Below are positions 23,063-34,487 of a stretch of DNA of 64,000 nucleotides, piece after piece. The first letter of the stretch is position 1. Each line of letters begins with the position of its first letter. The DNA is from Panicum virgatum (Eukaryota; Streptophyta; Magnoliopsida; Poales; Poaceae), in the NCBI RefSeq assembly GCF_016808335.1, contig NC_053144.1, positions 19,700,403-19,764,402 on the forward strand, in the 5' to 3' direction. The position numbers and the translations under genes are program-made. The notes under the pieces are model-generated. The model saw nothing but the letters and a program-made list of their open reading frames with translations. It had not been told where the DNA came from and made no database searches.

Positions 23063-24446
23063 TGTAAGGAACATGGCACCATTTATGCCATTTCAAGTGA
23101 TTTTGGTGATCGAATGACAACACAACACTTGGACTAATATGATTGTTAAGATGACCATTCTCAGGCTTTTAGGTTCAAGTGATGACAAAGAGAAAGAAAA
23201 GATAGGCGTAGCAAGGCCCAAAGAACCGACGCATGAAGCGTCGGTGCATCCGATGGTTGTCGGAAGAACCGACACCATGGCAGAGCCAAGTCAGCTTATG
23301 TGCACCGGATGAACCGACGGGTCAAAAAGGGGCATCGGTGCATTGGGCGTCCTATGTTCCAGAGACAATGTCAAGAGCCCAGGAGAAGATTCTTCAGGAC
23401 CGGTTCAACCGACGGTGCATCGAAGTATTGCGTCGGTGCAATGACGTCAGCGCCCAGGAGAAGATTCTTAAGCACCGGATGAACCGGTGATGCATCGGTA
23501 CAAAGCATCGGTTCAACCGGTGATCACTGCGTCAGCTGTCAGGAGTTCAACGGCTACTTCGGGTTATGAGTGACCGGAAGAACCTACGCTACCTCAGCCA
23601 GAGGCATCGGTTCTTCCGGTGATACGCAGATTTTCAGCTGACCGTTGGAGCAACGGCTACAAGACTTGGTGGCCTATATATATGCCTCACCCCGGCCATT
23701 TGAAGATTGCTAGAGTTGCTGGACATCCCACACACACCCAAGAACATCTCCAAGCCATACAAAAGCATCAAGATCATATCCTTAGCCCTTAGCACACTTT
23801 GAGAGTGTTGTGTAAAGGTTAGCTCTTAGTGAGTGTGATAGCAAGGCCTTGAGCCTTTGTGCTGTGATTCTCTAGTGAACCAAAACAAGAGCTTGGTGCG
23901 CCGGCACCTTGGAGTGTGAAGCTCTCCGGCAACGTCATCGACCCTCAGACTTGGTGTGGAGCAACGACGACATGTTTGTGCGGGGGACGTGGAGACCCCC
24001 ATCCTTTGTGGAGAAGCTCCTTAGTGGAACCCGGGGCCAAGGTGACCGTGATTGTGTTCACGGAAGAGACTTGGTGGCCGAGTAGCAATACTCTTAGTGA
24101 GTGCTATAACAACGTGGATGTAGGTGTGTCTTTGTGGCTAACCGAACCACGGGATAAACACACGCGTCAAGAGTTTGCTATCTCCTATCCCGCTCTTTAA
24201 GCTTCCGCATTTCATACTAGCAATTTGTGTGCCTTTACTTTCATAGAATAGTTTTTGATAGGAAAGGCTATAGGTTGCTAAACTCTTTTGGGATAGGGGT
24301 TTCACACTAGAACAACCTAGTTGCACATCTAGATAGCCTGTTTTAGTTTAAGTTTTGTGCAAACTAGTTGGAGCCATAGGTCTAAGTTTCTATTAGTGCC
24401 TAATTCACCCCCTCCCCCTCTTAGGCTAGAGCACCCGATCCTTTCA
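23063..24446. mobile_element. Solo LTR with target duplication GATGT
   Basis: It starts TGTAAGGAACATGGCACC and ends CACCCGATCCTTTCA, flanked by GATGT at 23058-23062 and 24447-24451. There is no internal region, so it is a solo LTR left by recombination between two LTRs. Bases 23225-23640 hold many copies of CGACG, TCGGTGCA and ACCGGTT motifs on both strands, and a TATATATATG promoter-like run lies near 23677. The layout resembles large Copia (Maximus/SIRE-type) LTRs, but superfamily cannot be proven without the internal part. Confidence 0.8.
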
Positions 24447-24451
24447 GATGT

Positions 24452-25841
24452 GTTCGTCACTAGTTGGCTTGACGGTTAGAAGAGAAGCGTGTCGGGTTGT
24501 ATCCGGGACATGAGCTTTGTTCTCGGTGTGAATTTTTTAAAAGGCTCCCATTCACCCGCCCCCGTCCCACCCTTTGGTTGCCTTATCCCCTTCAATTATA
24601 GTTGAGATACCACCAGTATGATATGTTTGTAGGTGCATCTGATTAATTAGTTACTGAACTTCAGATCATTAGGTAGTTAGAAAGTAAGAACAAGCAAATA
24701 AGTTGTTGACGCTCCTTAGCGCCCCGATTTGTATACCGCAAGCGCACGGTTCGTGTAGCTTTTCCTTTAGAGTATTCCCCCAAGGTTTATCAATCCGTGG
24801 ATCGACAAAGAACCACCTAAAGTTTTCCATCTAATCTAACGGATCTATCCTAACATGAAGCATTGATTGCATATAAAGGGTAAACCTTTGACAGATATGA
24901 GTGATGTGTAAAGGTTGATCTCATCCATGAACATAGGCTTAATCATAGCAAAACCAAAGACATGACTAGGCCTATCGTCATCTAGTTGTAGTTCAAGCTA
25001 ACGAGCAAATAAGTCATGCATCTCAATCAAAAGCATCTTTAAACTCAAAATTTCCAATCCGATCCCTCGATACCCCACCTACTTAGTGGCAACGCCCTGT
25101 CACGACGCCACCCCTTTCGACAAAAGTACCATGAAGCAAGTCGAACCCCCTTTGGTAGTTCCGCCATGAACCTCTAGCCACCATGACTACAAGATCATGC
25201 TAAGCGATCTATATCGATAATAGATCTAAGATGAAGCAAACCCAAAGAAAAGAGAAATTATAAAAAAAATTAAAATTGGACTGTATGTTCATGGTGGATT
25301 GCAAAATTTAAACAAATTAATTTTTATTTCCAAAATAATTATTTACATGTGTTTCGTGGCTCACATCCAATGGGTCCTATAGTACTCTTAGATAAAGCAA
25401 CTATAAGTAATTTATTATTATCTACAATTCAAAATTGTGTCATTTCAAAAGAAAAGAATAGAAAATTTGGTAGTGTGTTCTATGAATATAAAATATAAAT
25501 ATTTTTCTTTTAGATAAAATGTACACTTTTCTAGTTAGATAAAATGTTCCAATTCCCTTAAAAAAGATAAATGTTGCAATAAACTTAATTCTCCTGCTCA
25601 ACTAAATAACTGATATGTCCACTGTTGGATGTTGGTTAGCTGTGGACATCGGACAAATGTTCCTGCTCAAGGCCTTCCTAGACCTACATGTACAACCGTT
25701 TGCACGTGAAAATTGCTACGGAACTCAACAATCACGGCATGAACATCAGAAGATGATTGTATAGGTTCGAGTACTTGTTGACTCGAAGAACAAGTGCGCG
25801 CGTTGGCATCCAGTGATCCGAGCAGCCTTGGAACTTCTGGC
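24452..25841. other. Intergenic; degraded LTR-like sequence
   Basis: 24697-25250 (from TTGTTGACGCTCCTTAGCG through ATCCGTGGATCGACAAAG) looks like part of an old grass LTR, but no ends or coding region can be found. The rest is AT-rich with no supported gene. Confidence 0.35.
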
Positions 25842-26180
25842 CCTGTTTGGTTGTTTGGTTTGGACTAGGAAAGCTTGGACTAGAAATTTTATCAATTTTG
25901 ACCGATAATTAAGGTGTCAAATAAAGTCAATTCACAAAACTAATTTCAGAACCCTGCGCTAGAAATTCTGAACAATCTATTCACAAAACCAACTTTAGAA
26001 CCCTGCGCTAGAAATTCTGAACAATCTAATGAAGTCTTTGACTGTGTGATTAGAAAATGGTTACTGTAGTATCACTGTAGACAATTATCGATTAATTACC
26101 GTCATTAAATTCGTCGCGAAATGTTACACCCATCCTCGAAAATAGACTTCATTTAGTACTCCGTGCATGTAAAATTATTC
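25842..26180. mobile_element. MITE remnant
   Basis: It starts GGCCCTGTTTGGTTGTTTGG, a common terminal pattern of grass MITEs. It contains the usual internal phrases (TTAATTACCGTCATTAAATTCGTC-like, ATTTAGTACTCCGTGCATGT). A 45-bp segment around AACCCTGCGCTAGAAATTCTG is duplicated in tandem. No matching right terminal repeat is found, so it is truncated. Confidence 0.5.
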
Positions 26181-26474
26181 TATCGAAAAAAAGTGCGCGC
26201 ACTGTTCCTAAAATGTATTGTGCTTCTATCATAGTCGTACCATGGCGCCGATTCATCCCTCATGACGTCAGCGAGACTAGAGCCAAATGGACCCCACCCG
26301 GTGCTGTGCTTGCTGATGAAGAAAAAGAGGTTGTGTTCCTTCTCCCCACTTCGCTTTCTCGTTTCTCCCCAAGCACCCAAATCGCCCCCATATACGGTAA
26401 CGGCGATGTGCATAAACGCCATTAGAGAAGCTTAATCACAGCTTAACCGCACCGCGTCCCACGGTAATCATCCC

Positions 26475-26498
26475 CACGTGGAACACTCCCGTTATAAA
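26475..26498 (+). promoter_or_regulatory. G-box and TATA box upstream of the P450 pseudogene
   Basis: CACGTG at 26475-26480 (G-box, bound by bZIP/bHLH factors in plants) and TATAAA at 26493-26498, about 155 bp before the ATG. The spacing is normal for a plant promoter, so transcription may persist although the gene is broken. Confidence 0.6.
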
Positions 26499-26652
26499 GC
26501 GACGCCCCCACAGGCACAGCCGCCTCCACGGCTCCACTCATTCCACGCGGCGGCGGTTTCCATCACCGGCGGCGCCGGTACCCTGCCTGATCCGCCCAGG
26601 CGAGAAGAACCCAATCCACACGCGGGGACCGGCGATTCGGCACGCACCAGCC

Positions 26653-27900
26653 ATGGACGCGCCCCAGCTCCTCCTCGGGGCGCTCCTCTTCCTCGTCCCC
26701 GCCGCGCTCCTCCTCCTCGCCCTCCATCACGCGCGGGGCAGGCGCCCGCGCCTCCCGCCGGGCCCGCCGTCCCTGCCGCTCCTCGGCAGCGTCGTGTGGC
26801 TCACCAACTCGCCCGCCGAGATCGAGCCCCTGCTGCGGCGCCTCTTCGCTCGCCACGGCCCCGTCGTGGCGCTCCGCGTCGGGGCGCGCCTCTCCGTCTT
26901 CGTCGCCGACCGCCGCCTCGCGCACGCGGCGCTCGTCGAGCGCGGCGCCGCGCTGGCGGACCGCCCGGCGCTCGCGTCGGCCAGGCTCCTCGGCGAGAAC
27001 GACAACACCATCACCCGCGCCAGCTACGGGCCCGTGTGGCGCCTCCTCCGCCGGAACCTCGTCGCCGAGACGCTGCACCCGTCGCGGGTGAGGCTCTTCG
27101 CGCCGGCCCGCGCCTGGGTGCGCCGCGTGCTCGCCGACAAGCTCTGGGAGGCCAGGCGCGCCGGCGCGCCGCCGCCCCGCGTCGTGGAGACGTTCCAGTA
27201 CGCCATGTTCTGCCTCCTCGTGCTCATGTGCTTCGGCGAGCGCCTCGACGAGCCCGCGGTGCGCGCCATCGCCGCCGCGCAGCGGGAGACGCTCATCTAC
27301 ATCTCCAGGAGCATGACCGTCTTCGCTTTCTTCCCGTCGGTCACCAAGCACCTCTTCCGCGCCCGGCTGGACAAGGCGCGGGCGCTGCGGCGGCGCATCA
27401 AGGAGCTCTTCCTGCCGCTCATCAACGCGTGGCGCGAGTGCAGGAGGCGGGGCGGCGAGCCGAGGAAGGAGACCACGTTCGAGCACTCGTACGTGGACAC
27501 CCTGCTCGACATCAAGCTCCACGAGGACGGCGATCGCCCGCTTACCGACGATGAGATCGTCCTCCTCCGCTCCGAGCCTCCGAGTTCCTCAACGCCGGGA
27601 CGGACACCACCTCCACCGGGCTGCAGTGGATCATGGCCGAGCTTGTGAAGAACCCAGCCATCCAGGACAAGCTCTACCGCGAGATCAAAGCCGCCACCGA
27701 CGACGACAAGGAAGAGGTCTCCGAGGAGGACGTCCACAACATGACGTACCTCAAGGCGGTGATCCTGGAGGGCCTCCGGAAGCACCCGCCGGGCCACTTC
27801 GTGCTGCCGCACAAGGCGGCGGAGGACATGGAGATCGGCGGATACCTCATCCCCAAGGGCGCTTCGGCGACCACCAGTTGCGCTGAGCCTTCTCTTGCCC
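26653..27900 (+). pseudogene. CYP89A-like cytochrome P450, frameshifted and truncated
   Basis: ATG 26653 opens a microsomal P450: hydrophobic anchor (residues about 5-25), hinge RLPPGPPSLPLLGS, and C-helix region GPVWRLLRRNL. The frame breaks at 27577-27584, where CCTCCGAG near-duplicates the preceding 8 bases. After it the next frame continues the family pattern: I-helix [21 protein letters not shown]-helix EGLR (ExxR), GHFVLPHKA, then [10 protein letters not shown]. Similarity stops near 27870. The PERF region and the heme-binding FxxGxRxCxG loop (about the last 120-130 residues) are missing, replaced by unrelated DNA and a MITE remnant. Family members are usually near 520-530 residues. Without the Cys heme ligand no enzyme is possible. 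Subfamily is inferred from the N-terminal pattern. Confidence 0.85.
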
Positions 27901-27956
27901 ACCTTATGTTGTTTGAGAACCAGCGACCACCACCACCACCAGTGAGCTTAGCTGCA

Positions 27957-28306
27957 AACGCTAAAATTTTTGGATGTCACGTCAAACTTTTTTTTATGTC
28001 ACATTAATAGTTTGATCAGATGTCGGGAGAGTTTTTTTGACACTAATTAAAAAAATAATTTCAAAACTCACTTGGAAACCACGAGACGAATTTTTTGAGA
28101 TATTTGACCGCGGCATTAGCACATGTGTGGTTACTGTAGCACTTATGGCTAATCATGCGCTAATTAGACTTAAAAGATTCGTCTCGTTATGTACATCCAA
28201 ACTGTGTAATTAGTTTTGTTATTTAATTACATTTAGTACTTCATATATGTGTTTAAAGGGGAGTTGAAAATTTTTGGGTGAAAATTTTTGGGAACTAAAC
28301 GGCCCA
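27957..28306. mobile_element. MITE remnant at the broken end of the P450
   Basis: AT-rich, with the phrases CGAGACGAATTTTTTGAG, GGTTACTGTAGC and TTCGTCTCGTTATGTAC usual in grass MITEs. It ends TTTTTGGGAACTAAACGGCCC. The right terminal repeat is present but no left partner is seen, so a deletion probably removed both the MITE left end and the P450 3' end. Confidence 0.5.
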
Positions 28307-28489
28307 TCAGTGAGGTCTGTTGGACAGTATTGCACCACATCAATATCAGCAGCTTCTGCTTTGGGGCCAGCGACCACCAATGGGCTCGCCGAGTCTTCTG
28401 TTACCCACCGGCTCCAGTTTTTCAATAGTGAGCTCACTAGCTTGGCTACTCTAACATCACCTCCCCACTTGGTTACATTGATTAAACAC
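28307..28489. other. Short spacer with a minus-strand coding-like scrap
   Basis: On the minus strand 28437-28310 is open and reads SSLLKNWSRWVTEDSASPLV then AAGP-like residues. CCAGCGACCACCA occurs here (28368) and at 27921, on the two sides of the MITE remnant. No family is recognised. Confidence 0.25.
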
Positions 28490-28705
28490 TTTGGGTGTGT
28501 TTAGTTCCCACAAAATTTCCAAACTTTCCATCACATCCATCACATCTCCTATCACATCGAAACATTAAATATATCAAATAATCCATGCATGGAGTACTAA
28601 ATGTAGTTAAATAAAAAATCTAATTGCATAGTTTTGATGTACGTTGCGAGACGAATCTTTTGAGTCTAGTTAGGTCATGGTAGGACAATATTTACCATAA
28701 ACAAA
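28490..28705. mobile_element. MITE remnant upstream of the hAT gene
   Basis: Starts GTGTGTTTAGTTCCCACAAA and contains CATGCATGGAGTACTAAATG and GCGAGACGAATCTTTTGAG, standard grass MITE phrases. The right terminal repeat is not seen. Confidence 0.5.
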
Positions 28706-28751
28706 CGAAAAGTGCGGCCGGCCCAGCCCAGCTGGCCAGGGGAGGGGGGAG

Positions 28752-28758
28752 TATATAA
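28752..28758 (+). promoter_or_regulatory. TATA box for the hAT transposase gene
   Basis: TATATAA in a GC-rich setting, followed by a pyrimidine-rich leader with GT-AG sites (AGGTACTC near 29118 and TTTAGGTC near 29224) before the ATG at 29314. Confidence 0.5.
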
Positions 28759-29313
28759 CTCCGCCCGCCCACGGCTACCCCCGCCCGTAACCCTAGCCCC
28801 CATTCCCTCGCGCGCCCCCGTCGCCTGGCTCCCGCCGCCGCTCCGCGACCGCAAGAGATTGCGCCTCCACCTGGCCGCCTCCGCCATTTTGGCCGGCGAG
28901 CGGCGACCCGCACGGCTGCACCCGCCTCCGCCGCCGGCTTCTCGTCTTCCCTTCCGTCTCCTGTGAGTAGATCTCTGGTTCCGTCGCTCTGGTGAGCAGA
29001 TCTCGCGCTCCTACGAACCTCACTGGCTCGCTCCAATCCTGGTCAAAGTTCGCAGTAGTCCTTGCCGTCTCACCGTCGTTGTCTCTTCTCTCTATGGCTC
29101 CGGGCTCCGGCTGCGCAGGTACTCTATTCCGTAACCGTAACCGTAACCCTAACTCTCGTCTTCCATCTCCATTCTTTTCCCTACCCCTAACCCTCGTCTT
29201 TCATCTCCGTCTTGTCTCTTGTTTAGGTCTCGTGCACTCGGGGCCGCCGGCCGTTGAGGAACGGAGCCGCCGAGGGTTGATGCGAAGGTAGGCTGCACCC
29301 TGAGGTCGTCGTG

Positions 29314-31662
29314 ATGGACGACATGGAGGAGTACACCGTCAAAGATGACCTCAGGGTGTGTGGCCTGCCCGCGGATGACGACGACGACGACCTGACTGCC
29401 GGCGCTGAGGCATTGTTCGGTAGCAGTGTTGCTCCGATCAATGTCGATGCCCCTGATGATGCCGACGCTGGTGCTGGAGGTGATGGCGTCGTCGCGTCGG
29501 CGACTCAGACGCCGGCCTCGACGCCTACTGCTTCTACTACCAACAACATCTTGCTGAAGCGTGCCAGGTCTGGTGCCTGGAACGAATTTGAGCCGATCTT
29601 TGAGACCTTGCCCTCTGGCAAGCAGGTACGAATCGCTGCCAAGTGCCACCACTATAATCATGTTCTGTCTGCTCGATCTGCTTCTGGTACTGGACATCTG
29701 CTCCGTCACCAGACGCAATGCGTCAAGAAAGCTAAGCATGCTGCTTTAGTGCAGTCTTGCATCCAGTTCAATGGTGATGGTTCAGTCACTGGTTGGCAAT
29801 ACAAACCCGATGTTGCTCGGAGAGAGCTGTGCCGGTTGATTTCTAGACTTGATTTACCTCTTGGTTTTGGTTATGAAGAAGCATTTGAAGAGTACATTCA
29901 GTGTGCTCACAATCCTTGTTTTTCTAGAGTCTCTAGACAGACCACTACTAGAGATTTGGAAAAATACTTTCTTGAGCGTCGTACTACTCTAATTGATAGC
30001 TTGCATTCTGTTACATCTGTTTGCCTCACTTCTGACATTTGGTCGGGCAATGCTAAGGAAGACTATCTTAATGTGGTTGCTCATTTTATTTCTGCTGATT
30101 GGGAGTTAGAGCAGAGAGTCATTGGGCTTAGACTCATTGATTGCTCACATAATGGTGTTAACATTGCTGAACGTGTTGAATCTGTTGTTCATGAGTTTGA
30201 TTTGACAGATAAAATCTTTGTTGTGACCTTTGATAATGCTTCTTCTAATTCCAGAGCTATGTCAAAGCTCATTCCTATGTTTGTTGGTTATTTTGGTCCT
30301 GATCCTACACCACTTGACAATGTTAACAGAGAAAATGACAATGCATTGCGTGGACTCTTGCACCAGCGATGCGCATGTCACATTATAAATCTCATTGTCA
30401 AATCTGGTTTGAAAAGGATCAAGTCTTATCTTGAGGCTTTTAGAACTGCAATCTCTTATTTGAACTCTTCTAACCAACGCATTGGTGAATTTCATAACTA
30501 TTGCATTGTTAAGGGGGTTAAACCTCGCAAGTTTGGTTTGGATATGGATGTGAGATGGAACTCTACCTATCTCATGCTCAAGCATCTCATACCATACAAG
30601 GGCACTTTCCCGACCTTTATTGCTGCTAATTATGGTTTGGTTAATGGTGAGCCACTACTCAGTGAAGGTCATTGTGCTGTTGCTAAGAAAATCATGGAGT
30701 TTCTTGGAATTTTTTATGAATCAACTGTTGCTTTGTCTGGTGTTTATTATCCAACTAGTCCTCTGATTCTACATCATATCCTTGAAATTGCTTGTCATTT
30801 GCATGCCAGAGAGACTGATCCTTTGCTCATGAGCATTCTGACTCCTATGAAACTGAAGTTCCTCAAGTATTGGCAAAACATCCCTCTTTTGTATTCCTTT
30901 GCTTTTGTTTTGGATCCAAGGGCTAAGATGAGAGGATTTCATAATGTTCTCCAGCTTCTTTCTCAGGCTGTTGGTGTTGATTATTCTAATTACTTCACTG
31001 AGGTAAGAGCTGAACTGTACAAACTATATAACAAGTATGAAAACAAGTATGGTGCAGTTAGGTTGCAGAGGCCCTCCAACATATCAGGATCATCTGGTAA
31101 AAAAAATGCTTGGGGTAAGATATATGGAGCTGCTGGTACAAGTCCCTCTTCTACTGCTCTTGCATCTACATCTTCTCCTGCTGTATTTGTGCCTCTTGTT
31201 TCAGAGTTGGCTTCCTACTTGGACAGCGACATTGTCACCTGCTTTGATGATGATTTTGACATATTAATTTGGTGGCATGAGCACAAACTGACATATCACA
31301 TTCTGTCCATACTAGCAAAAGATGTTATGTCTGTTCCAGTTTCTACTGTCTCTTTGGAATCTTGCTTTAGTCTCACTGGCAGGGTGATCGAGTAGCGTCG
31401 ACGACACTTGGCGCCTCATAATGTGGAGTACTTGACCTGTGTCAAGGACTGGGAAGCTGCTGATGCAAGGGCACAACATGATGTCGAGAAGTTTGGCATC
31501 AAGGACAATGCTGAAGGGCAGGCTGCTGGAAATGAGTAAGTACTTCACAAGTTCATATGAGCATGTTTGATTATGCTATTATGAATTGTTCAGTTTCATA
31601 AATCATGATCATTGATTCTTCTCTTGTCTGTGTTTGCTAGGTCTGTCCCTGCCAATGGCTAG
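29314..31662 (+). pseudogene. hAT-superfamily transposase, one premature stop
   Basis: ATG 29314. An acidic N-terminus leads to a BED-type zinc finger region (about residues 88-140) where the first ligand pair reads CHHY, a lost Cys (TAT for TGT), followed by GTGHLLRHQTQC. The catalytic core has LTSDIWSG and VTFDNASSNSRAMSK, and the C-terminal dimerisation region has SILAKDVMSVPVSTVSLES and CFSLTGRVIE. TAG at 31393-31395 interrupts right after RVIE; the same frame then continues RRRHLAPHNVEYLTC as in intact relatives. A GTAAGT donor at 31536 and TTTGCTAG acceptor at 31640 add a last exon ending NESVPANG. Without the stop it would be about 747 residues. The enzyme cuts and pastes hAT DNA; this copy should lack the full dimerisation tail. 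Confidence 0.88.
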
Positions 31663-32289
31663 TCATGAGAAGTGAAGGCAAGGGGCAAGGCTGGGCCTAG
31701 GCAAGAGGCCAGCAGTAGTGTTTTGCGATTTTGATCTTCTGTTTGTAATGTACTAACGAGTCTGCTGAACTTAAACAATGTGATGTAATTTTGAACAATT
31801 ATAGAGTTTGGTTGTACTCTTTTTCCCTTCCTAGGGTTTTCTCACAAGGGTGAGTTTTACCTAGGAAGGTTTTTAATGAGGCAGCAACACTTGATCACAT
31901 AGATCAAGTGTTAAAACAACTCTATAGTTGTGTTATCACTTATCAGTTAACTTAAGTGATATTTTGCTATACGTGTCTCTGTGTGTGGCTGACTGTGATC
32001 TGTGACCTTTTTTTTGATTGCTTGTTAAATTTGGAGTAGGGTGATATGTATTTTGAACTATGGGCTTCGGACGGCCCGGCCTGGGCTGTAGTGCCGGGCT
32101 CCAGCGGGCTGGCCCGGCACGAAATAGGCCCGCGGACCCGTGCATGGGCCACTGGTAGAGCCCGTGGGCTAGCACGGCACGGCCCGACTTGATATTGGGC
32201 TGCGCCAGGCACGGCACGGCTAAGAGCGGGCCAGGCCGGGCTCGTGCTAGGGCCGGGCCGGGCAGCCCGAATGGCCATCTATACCCAGG
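31663..32289 (+). mobile_element. 3' non-coding and subterminal region of the hAT element
   Basis: An AT-rich 3' UTR is followed by 32060-32280, packed with GGGCCGGGC, GGCACGGC and CGGGCT motifs on both strands, ending ATGGCCATCTATACCC. Such GC-rich subterminal repeats are typical transposase-binding ends of grass hAT elements. No matching left end occurs near 28700, so the 5' end seems lost or displaced. Confidence 0.55.
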
Positions 32290-34487
32290 GGTGGCAGGGG
32301 GGCGGGGCCACCAGTCAGGGCGGATGTCAGCGGGGGATCCGGAAGACATCGGGTCCAATCCGAGAGGAGTGGTGGCGCCAGGCTGGCGGTCCAACCCTGC
32401 GGCGGGGAGGGGGCCCACCTGCCAGAGATCCTGCGCATGCAGAGGAGTGCACGCTTTCGCTTTGTTCGGAATCCAACCGGTCACGGCCACGGCCAAGCTG
32501 GCTAAGGCTGGAACGAGAACAACACTGTAACTCGGACAGTTAAAATCCGAATCCGCAATCACCGAAACAATGGCCGTAAATCGAAACGGCGGCGCTACTA
32601 CCGCAATGGTGTGTTTTATGCCGTAGTGTTAGCAAGGTTTGTGGTAAGCTAATTGAAGGGTGTTTAATTAAGGCAGTGTCTGCCGCTGCCACTAGCGTGT
32701 TACTGCGTCGCCTTCATCCTCGCTCGCCAACACATTCTCCGGACAGGGGGAGGCGCGTTCTTTCGCGTCACTGCGTCAGGATCAAACAACCAACAGGACC
32801 CCTCCCTGAAGCCGTTCGTTCTCGTCGCCACGAGGTGTGCTCGTCACCTTCACCGCCCATCGGCCGCCATCCCCACATGGCCTGCGCGCGGCCTCGTCGA
32901 CACCACCAGCGCTTATTAGACTGCTGGTCGATGATGATGACGATGAAACAGCGCGGCGGCCGCAGAATGTTCCTGGCGTGGCTGATTCACGGTTCACGGA
33001 TGGATGGGGATGAGGACGATCGATCAGATCACGAGCTAGTAGCGCCGTGCAGGGCCGGGGGGGGGGGGGGGTGCTGGCGCGCCATGGATAAGGCTAGCAA
33101 GATCATCGAGCGAGAGGTGAGGTCCATATGCTCTCCGGAGCCGCATACGATCGAGCTACACGACGACGCCTATCGCGGATCAGCGGCATTAGGCTATCAT
33201 CAGGATCCTTCGCCCCACCAACGCGCGACCCATATGGCTGAGGCGTGGCCGCGTGGGTGATATGATGTACTAGGTGGTGTGCCCGTGAAGGATGTGACGA
33301 TGCATCGTCTACACAGCTTTCCTTGTGCTTGGAGAAATGGTTACACGCATTGGACAAGCATGGGGAGTCTAGGTCCATACACTCCTACACGCATGCATTG
33401 TGGAGCACGTTATGAGCTAGTACCACCATTCTAGCAGCGCGCGTATGGACTCCATGCAGCTAGATAGCACTCTAGCAATCATGCATGCACTGCCTACTTC
33501 CCTTGCCCAGCTTGTTGGCTCTGGGAAATTCAGAAATTCATGCATCGCCTAGCTCATTGAATCATCGGCGTCTAGTATCTACTGCCAGCTCGATTTGATC
33601 GAGAACCTATAGTTATTAGTAGTTAATTAGTGGCGCAGCAGTGTAGTGAGTACTACTCGATCATTATTATCGTTAACAAAAAAATGAATGATTAACTTGG
33701 AGGTTCAGAAGAGGTTGCTTGGCATTGTTAAATGTCCCTGACCAATCTCTGAGAATGACTGCTTATTTTATTGCATGTATAAAGAACGAAGTCTGTTGTT
33801 AACCGGCAACTTCAATTCCGTACTGCTTCAATTGCATTGGCAGTGTCCATATATTCTTCACATGAATAGCACTGCTGCTACTACTAGTAACAGCGGTATA
33901 TTTTGGTCCTATGTACATTGTTGGGTTGACCTATGGACCAAGTGACCAGTGCAGATCCTCGCATGCAGCAATGGATGAGGCTGGAAGTTCGCTAGAGCCC
34001 GTAGGTCCTCTCCTGTCCCCCATATGGCCATCGTCCTCCAACAGTTTCACGCATGCCAACCACAGCGCTGCCCCGACGTGAAGTGTTTCCCGCATGTGCC
34101 GTGCCTCCCCCCATCTTTGCTGCATTGGTCGTGTGCTCAGTGCTCTCCATTATGCACGCACATATCGCTGCGCCTGCGCTCTTCCATGTTAGGCCAGGGA
34201 AGATGGTCCGATGGATGCAGATGTGATGAATTATAAGTTTGTTGTGCCGGCGCGCCGCCGCCCGCCCTGCCGGCCTACCTGTGCCCGCCTGGCGCCCGGC
34301 ACCGCACGAACGCGCCGCCGCCCGCCCGCCCGCCCGCCCACGCTGGCCCTAGGCCCCTGACGTGCGCAGCGCCGTGCCGCCGGCGCCGGCGCCGCTAGGG
34401 TTCGCACCGCGCCGCACGCTAGGGGAACGGGGTCGGGGGAAGGGGGCGCTGGACGCCTGGTGCTTGAGGAACGGGCCGTCGGGTCGG
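32290..34487. other. Intergenic, nothing recognised
   Basis: No gene or complete element is supported. There is a run of 15 G (33057-33071), and a GC-rich stretch at 34240-34410 made of CGCCCGCC-type repeats. Open frames here lack codon structure. Confidence 0.5.
34478..34487. other. Left flanking direct repeat (candidate target duplication)
   Basis: GTCGGGTCGG here and GTCAGGTCGG at 39684-39693 match at 9 of 10 bases, directly outside the two inverted arms. Mutator-like elements make 8-11 bp duplications, so the length fits. Confidence 0.55.

Noticed and set aside
24697..25250. Complete LTR element
   Set aside because: The sequence looks LTR-like but neither TG/CA ends nor a target duplication could be found.
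26478..27554. 358- and 319-residue frames on both strands
   Set aside because: They overlap the P450 in other frames and are products of its high GC content.
32676..33260. 194-residue frame near the hAT element
   Set aside because: No recognisable motif, mixed codon use, includes the poly-G run; not supported as a gene.
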